In this document: piece by piece, positions 59,629 to 64,000 of the stretch
Position numbering within the stretch: position 1 is the stretch's first letter
Layout: each line of letters begins with the position of its first letter
Assembly: GCF_017114995.1 (NCBI RefSeq)
Contig: NZ_JABXKL010000091.1
Coordinates: 213,476-277,475, forward strand
From: Nostoc sp. NMS9
GTDB taxonomy: Bacteria > Cyanobacteriota > Cyanobacteriia > Cyanobacteriales > Nostocaceae
Length of the DNA: 64,000 bases
Direction of reading: 5' to 3'
The notes under the pieces: model-generated
Databases searched by the model: none
What the model was told of the DNA's origin: nothing
The model's input: only the letters and a program-made list of their open reading frames with translations
Program-made: the position numbers and the translations under genes

Positions 59629-61698
59629 ATGCAGCTTAATCTCGGGCATGTGAGTGTTGTTACTTTATCTCTACTTAACTTACTAGGTTTTGGGATGGTG
59701 TATCCAGACAATAACCAGGTAAACACAAATACAAGGTTGAGGTACGACTCTGGAGAAAAAGCTCAAGCTTTACCCAAGAATAATCAACTCTCAGAAATTG
59801 CAAGGCTTAACAAAGAAGCTATCGAAGAATCTCGGCAAGGTCAATCGAAAGAAGCGTTGCAGAAATTACAGAAAGCATTAGGCATCAGCAGAGACCTTGG
59901 AGAGCGCTCTTGGGAAGCGGTAACATTCAACAATATTGGCAGAATCTACCAAAGTCAAAAAAAGTATTCTGAAGCACTTCAATCCTATCAGCAAGCCTTA
60001 TTAATTAACAAAGAACTTGGGGATCTGGTTCGACTTGGCAAAACCTACAGTAACATAGGTTACTTATTCGATATCCAAAACCAACCAGAGTTAGCAATTT
60101 TTTTCTACAAGCATTGCTTGATTAATCGTGAGAAAGCTCGCTTGAATCCATCAGCACTGAGTGCGCCGCAACCAGATGCTTACAACATAACTGTTAGCCA
60201 GACATATCGCATTTTGGGTGAACGATTGCTGAAACAGGAACGTGTTGCTGAAGCACAAAGGACAATGGATTTACTCAAAGTTGAAGAACTAGAGGAATAT
60301 CTCCAGACAGTGCCAGGTAATCAACGTACTGTCAAAGGTATTAATATAGCAGCAACAGAAAAACCAATTAAACAAAAGCTTGATCAAAGTGTGGATAATG
60401 CTGTTGTGCTGGGTAAAGAACTGACAACATTACGTAAAATTTCCCCCCAACAGCGATCGCTTGAACAGAAACAACGTATCGAACAACTAGTCTTAAATCA
60501 ACAGCAACTTCTAGATGGATTTAACGAATTTATCAATAGTCCTTCAGTGAAAGCACAGGTAGAGCAAATTAGTCGTACAGCTAGGCGGCAAAATTTGGAT
60601 TTGGAAAGTCTCAACGAACTTCGGGATAACTTGGCGCGATTGCCGCAAAAATCGGCACTATTCTACCCACTGATTTTAAAAGATAGTTTGGAATTGGTCT
60701 TGGTAACTCCTGAATCCCCACCAATCCATCGCACCGTTGCTGTAAAACGCGAAAACCTTTATCAAACAATTGATGCTTTCCGCCAAGCTTTAATCAATCC
60801 CAGTCGAAATATCAAAGCACCTGCACGCCAATTGTATGACTGGCTAATTAAACCGATAGAGAAAGACTTGAAGCTATCAGGTACGCAAACTCTGATTTAC
60901 GCCCCAGACGATCGCTTACGCTACATTCCTTTAACTGGTTTATATGATGGTAAACAATGGCTAGTGCAGCGCTTCAATGTGAATCACATTACATCTGCTA
61001 GTCTGACTAACTTAAACACCCCAAAACAATCGACTTTGCGGGTTTTAGCAGGTGCTTTTACTAAAGGTAATTATCAAATCAAAGTTGGGAATCGACAGGT
61101 TGCTTTTGCTGGCTTACCCTTTGCAACGCGGGAGGTGGAAAGTCTGGCAGCTGCAGTTCCTGAAACTACGAAGCTTTTAGACGATGCCTTTACCCCTAGA
61201 GTCGCTGTACCCCAAATGGATGATTATACAATTGTCCATTTAGCGACTCATGCAGCCTTTGTAGTGGGTAAACCAGAAGATTCGTTTATTTTATTCGGAA
61301 ATGGCGATCGCATTAATTTTAGAAATGTCGCCACTTGGTCACTCCCGAATGTAGATTTGGTAGTGTTGAGCGCCTGTGAAACCGGCTTGGGAGGCAAGTT
61401 AGGTAACGGTGAGGAAATTTTGGGCTTTGGCTATCAGATGCAACAAACCGGTGCAAGAGCCGCGATCGCCTCTTTGTGGTCTGTAGATGATGGTGGTACG
61501 CAAGCACTCATGAGTGCTTTTTATGGTATTCTCTCTACTGCGAAGCTGACTAAAACTGAAGCTTTACGCCAAGCTCAAGTCTCATTAATTACTGGAAACT
61601 GGAAGGAAATAAGTCATAATGCACCCGTAGCAGCAGTTAATGACTTTAGTCATCCGTACTATTGGGCACCCTTTATTTTAATTGGGAATGGACTTTAG
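59629..61698 (+). CDS. TPR repeat protein with CHAT protease domain
   Basis: 689 residues. A signal-like N-terminus (SVVTLSLLNLLGFGMVYP) precedes about four TPRs between residues 60 and 190 (NKEAIEESRQGQSKEALQKL, AVTFNNIGRIYQSQKKYSEAL, KTYSNIGYLFDIQNQPELA). The CHAT domain occupies about 340-685: PALFYPLILKDSLELVLV region, then the catalytic pair IVHLATHAAF (His541) and VLSACETGLG (Cys583), and ASLWSVDDGGTQALMSAFY. TPR-CHAT proteins are numerous in cyanobacteria; some are gated proteases. A signal sequence, if real, would place it outside the cytoplasm. Its substrate is unknown. Confidence 0.9.
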   Translation: MQLNLGHVSVVTLSLLNLLGFGMVYPDNNQVNTNTRLRYDSGEKAQALPKNNQLSEIARLNKEAIEESRQGQSKEALQKLQKALGISRDLGERSWEAVTFNNIGRIYQSQKKYSEALQSYQQALLINKELGDLVRLGKTYSNIGYLFDIQNQPELAIFFYKHCLINREKARLNPSALSAPQPDAYNITVSQTYRILGERLLKQERVAEAQRTMDLLKVEELEEYLQTVPGNQRTVKGINIAATEKPIKQKLDQSVDNAVVLGKELTTLRKISPQQRSLEQKQRIEQLVLNQQQLLDGFNEFINSPSVKAQVEQISRTARRQNLDLESLNELRDNLARLPQKSALFYPLILKDSLELVLVTPESPPIHRTVAVKRENLYQTIDAFRQALINPSRNIKAPARQLYDWLIKPIEKDLKLSGTQTLIYAPDDRLRYIPLTGLYDGKQWLVQRFNVNHITSASLTNLNTPKQSTLRVLAGAFTKGNYQIKVGNRQVAFAGLPFATREVESLAAAVPETTKLLDDAFTPRVAVPQMDDYTIVHLATHAAFVVGKPEDSFILFGNGDRINFRNVATWSLPNVDLVVLSACETGLGGKLGNGEEILGFGYQMQQTGARAAIASLWSVDDGGTQALMSAFYGILSTAKLTKTEALRQAQVSLITGNWKEISHNAPVAAVNDFSHPYYWAPFILIGNGL

Positions 61699-62079
61699 GT
61701 GTATCGCATCTGACATGATACAGCAAATTTGAAGCTGGTGAGGTACACAACGATTCGTCTGTTACCCAAGTATAAAGCGTGTTTTACTCCTGTTAGCGCA
61801 GCGAAGCGTAGCCCATTCTGTATTTTGAATTCGCATTTTGATGAGATTATGGCAAAAGAGGAACGCTCAATTACCCAACCTCTGACTTTGGTGAGTTTTA
61901 ACACCTTCAGCTAGAGGCTGAAAATCCGGCTCGTGAGATTTTGGCAGATACAAAAAAACATGCGATGGGCCAGCCATAGCCAATCACTTAATGGTAATGG
62001 AGAAATAGGTAAGAGCGATCGCTAACTAAGCCACTATTACCGATAATCAATTTCTAATTTGCTATCGACCTCTGAAACC
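61699..62079. other. Intergenic region after the TPR-CHAT gene
   Basis: 381 bases. Holds a repeat-like stretch GTTAGCGCAGCGAAGCGTAG at 61792 and a small hairpin (TTCAGC-TAGAG-GCTGAA, 61906-61922) that may end the CHAT transcript, plus one HIP1 site. No gene is convincing. Confidence 0.5.
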
Positions 62080-62424
62080 TTAATACTTCTTGGCAAGAGT
62101 TTTAGAGCCTGTATCACTTTGCATAGATTGCTTGACAAGATCGGCCAATTCATCTAATTGGCTAATTGCCTCTGCACCCTCTAGCTTCATTAATTCGCGG
62201 TCATCTCGCATTTCCGTCCAAGTAATGCCGTAATCGGACACTAAAAATCGAATCAGATGGTTATCACCTAAGCTAACCATAAACGATGCACTATTCATTT
62301 GGTCGCCACAGGTATAGCAGGATGCAGGATACCCACGCCGCTCTAATACAATCGCCAAGGCTTGCAGGTTCATTACCAAGTCTTGGACGAATTGTCGATG
62401 TTGATGTGCTAGTCTCAGAAACAC
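62080..62424 (-). CDS. DUF1815-like conserved cyanobacterial protein
   Basis: 114 residues. The sequence HQHRQFVQDLVMNLQALAIVLERRGYPASCYTCGDQM followed by NSASFMVSLGDNHLIRFLVSDYGITWTEMRDDRELMKLEGAEAI (both abridged) looks like DUF1815, a family I recall as strongly conserved and confined to cyanobacteria. It has no known activity. Two nearby cysteines in SCYTCGD could bind metal or form a disulphide. No membrane span or signal is seen. Neighbours give no clue. The family name is from memory and should be confirmed. Confidence 0.7.
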   Translation of the reverse strand: MFLRLAHQHRQFVQDLVMNLQALAIVLERRGYPASCYTCGDQMNSASFMVSLGDNHLIRFLVSDYGITWTEMRDDRELMKLEGAEAISQLDELADLVKQSMQSDTGSKTLAKKY

Positions 62425-63129
62425 TTTTATCCTCCAGACACCACAGTAATTTGAGTTTCTTTTATATTTTCTTTAGATTTTCTCACCCATTGGTATTGTA
62501 GACTATTCATTACAATTACCAGACAGATGATATTGAGTCGTTAATTGACTACCTTGTTTAGGGTAGTGGATCGGGATTTTGAGGGCCGTATCAAACTATT
62601 CAGTTTGCAAATCCAAAATCTCGGACAGAATTGCTAAATTTAACTATATCTTTATACACTTCTGTCAGAGTAGATTCCTACAGTAAGCGATCCGCTTTAA
62701 GAGTAACTTAAATCTAGCACTAGTCAACTACAGAAAACCTACAGATTTGGTTATTATTGGCTATGTGCAGTCAAATAAACTGTTATTAGAGGCCATAATG
62801 TAGTTTTGCATAGTTATAGTGTCTCTTGCTTAGATATTTAATCTGTTCTCTTTTTAACGTAGATTTTGGTATAGACAAATGATTAGTTATACCAAATTCG
62901 TTCCTCCTATATATATAAAGTTAAGCAGATGACAGTGCAAATTATAGATTAAGTAGTTGCGAGGTAATAAATGCAATACTTTATACAAAGCTAGCGTAGT
63001 TAGTAGACAAGCGTAAGTGTAGAATCCACAATGGGAAAACTTAACACTGACAATACCTAAACTCAGCAGGGCAATGTTGCCATTTAGGCAATATTTCCAG
63101 GTATTTTGGGATTACAGCAGTTCCGGCTG
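62425..63129. other. Long non-coding region left of the IS630 element
   Basis: 705 A/T-rich bases without a coding frame worth naming. The left terminal repeat of the insertion sequence must lie at its right end (about 63060-63130, around GGTATTTTGGGATTACAGCA), but I cannot define its exact boundary or a target duplication. Confidence 0.4.
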
Positions 63130-63771
63130 TTATGAGGTACAGTAGCAGCAATTAGCAAACCAGTTTCTTAAATGTTGAGGATTTATTAAGTCGAGTGCAA
63201 CTGATATTAGTTTATCAACCATTTCTGTTGTAGTTGGAGCAAAACTGCGTAAAAAAGATTTGAGTTGTGACCACCATAATTCAATTGGATTAAAATCGGG
63301 AGAATATGGGGATAAACAAAGAACTGAAGCGCCGACAGCTTCAATCATTGGCACAATTGAATCGAGTTTATGCGCGGATAGATTATCCATTACTACCACC
63401 GCTCCTGACCATAACTCTGGCACTAAAAACTTCTCAACAAATACCTCAAAAGCTTCGCCATCCATTGAATTATTCATTGTCATTAATGCGACTACTTTTT
63501 TAATACTAATTGCTCCAATTACTGTAACTTTTGATCCACGATAGAAAGGGTTAAGAGAGTAAGCTCTTGTTCCAATTTGTGAACGGGCATGAGTCCTTGT
63601 TAAACCAAGTAGAACGCCAGTTTCGTCCAAAAATACTAAATTTTCTGGCTCTATATGTTTGACCTTTTCCCAAAAATCTCTTCTTTTATTCAGGACTCTC
63701 TCCGTGCCTGCTTGGGTACTCCGCTTTGTTTTTTTTTCCGATTTAATCCTAATTTCTGTAACGCACGACAC
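63130..63771 (-). CDS. IS630-family transposase, catalytic part (ORFB)
   Basis: 213 residues carrying a complete DD34E site: Asp49 in FLDETG, Asp129 in VVVMDNLSAHK, and Glu164 in DFNPIELWWSQLK, 34 residues later. Between them VTVIGAISIKK and the usual ENLVFLDETGV and SPYSPDFNP blocks are present. It lies in the -1 frame relative to the upstream part; the shift occurs on a run of nine A residues (minus strand, 63737 to 63729), which is the usual programmed frameshift of this group. It probably is an active transposase. Confidence 0.92.
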   Translation of the reverse strand: MSCVTEIRIKSEKKTKRSTQAGTERVLNKRRDFWEKVKHIEPENLVFLDETGVLLGLTRTHARSQIGTRAYSLNPFYRGSKVTVIGAISIKKVVALMTMNNSMDGEAFEVFVEKFLVPELWSGAVVVMDNLSAHKLDSIVPMIEAVGASVLCLSPYSPDFNPIELWWSQLKSFLRSFAPTTTEMVDKLISVALDLINPQHLRNWFANCCYCTS

Positions 63772-63998
63772 ATTGCACTTCGACCTACGAAATTGCCAGT
63801 CTTGTCTGCAAATAATTCACACAATTCTATCAATGTTGCATCTGGATGTGATGCAACTAATTCTGTCAACTCTATATCAGCATTTATTAGATGACTAAAT
63901 TGTGGCTTTCCTCGCGGCTTGGATTGTAAATTTCCTTCAACTTTTGGTTCTTCATTACTTGTTATGCTAAAGTAATAAATTAAGTCCAGTTTAATAAA
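63690..63998 (-). CDS. IS630-family transposase, N-terminal part (ORFA), cut by the window edge
   Basis: An open frame from the right edge to a TGA at 63690-63692: 102 residues of the helix-turn-helix part, with KPRGKPQFSHLINADIELTELVA, HPDATLIELCELFADKTG and GRSAMCRALQKLGLNRKKK. It passes into ORFB by a -1 slip at KKK. The start lies outside the window. A full-length fused transposase of about 300 residues is expected. Confidence 0.8.
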   Translation of the reverse strand, partial: FIKLDLIYYFSITSNEEPKVEGNLQSKPRGKPQFSHLINADIELTELVASHPDATLIELCELFADKTGNFVGRSAMCRALQKLGLNRKKKQSGVPKQARRES

Positions 63999-64000
63999 CA

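Larger units (their letters stand above)
63060..64000 (-). mobile_element. IS630-family insertion sequence, right side outside window
   Basis: Defined by the ORFA/ORFB pair read leftwards. The 3' end of the element should be near 63060-63130. The 5' end lies beyond 64000. It is a different member of the family from the remnant at 11.1-11.5 kb, which has an unrelated N-terminal sequence. Confidence 0.75.

Noticed and set aside
61729..61914. Short frames on both strands after the TPR-CHAT gene
   Set aside because: They run through repeat-like DNA (GCGCAGCGAAGCGTAGCCC) and lack any protein features.

Overview
The window looks like chromosome from a filamentous, Nostoc-type cyanobacterium. It carries two photosystem II D1 genes, PEP carboxylase, both early MEP-pathway genes (dxs and dxr) and an AMIN-domain TonB receptor. 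The HIP1 octamer GCGATCGC is frequent, and short heptad repeats and other dispersed repeats fill the intergenic spaces. No rRNA, tRNA or CRISPR array was recognised.

Layout. 0-6 kb: 3' part of icd, an Ig-like anchored protein, mtnA, a GNAT acetyltransferase and dxs. 6-11 kb: small cyanobacterial proteins, a 21-bp tandem repeat, a ferritin-like protein and an aldo/keto reductase. 11-15 kb: an IS630 remnant, then a LysR gene divergent from a DsbA-like / FAD monooxygenase / TMEM175 cluster. 15-24 kb: ppc with a repeat inserted in frame, then a probable polysaccharide O-acetylation pair (SGNH-like plus MBOAT). 24-33 kb: psbA copy 1, an iron-uptake block (PepSY membrane protein, TonB receptor, AraC regulator), a Uma2 protein and a divergent psbA copy 2. 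33-38 kb: ACT-domain malic enzyme, a PhoD-like phosphatase and a conserved small protein. 38-43 kb: a large NACHT-type STAND NTPase with a C-terminal CHAT protease domain, bracketed by two 42-bp tandem arrays and followed by the 3' stub of a paralogue with a different C-terminus. 43-53 kb: a broken toxin gene and a run of multi-membrane-span glycosyltransferase-like proteins, plus a doubled EamA transporter. 53-58 kb: dxr, a toxin-antitoxin cluster and a phased HIP1 array. 58-64 kb: small membrane proteins, a thioesterase, a TPR-CHAT protein, a DUF1815-like protein and an IS630-family element cut by the right edge.

The best candidate for an undescribed system is the 37.8-43.0 kb cassette. Its single protein has the architecture of prokaryotic NLR-like defence proteins: NTPase switch, long helical sensor and protease effector. 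The adjacent stub shares the linker before the effector but continues into an unrelated C-terminus, which suggests effector exchange, with the 42-bp arrays as possible recombination substrates.

A second theme is repeat invasion of genes. A dispersed element that elsewhere sits inside HIP1 sites forms the C-terminal tail of psbA copy 2. A G/C-rich repeat is inserted in ppc. A HIP1 array with about 31-bp phasing runs into the 5' end of a gene at 57.7 kb. All functional calls come from reading motifs; no database search was run.
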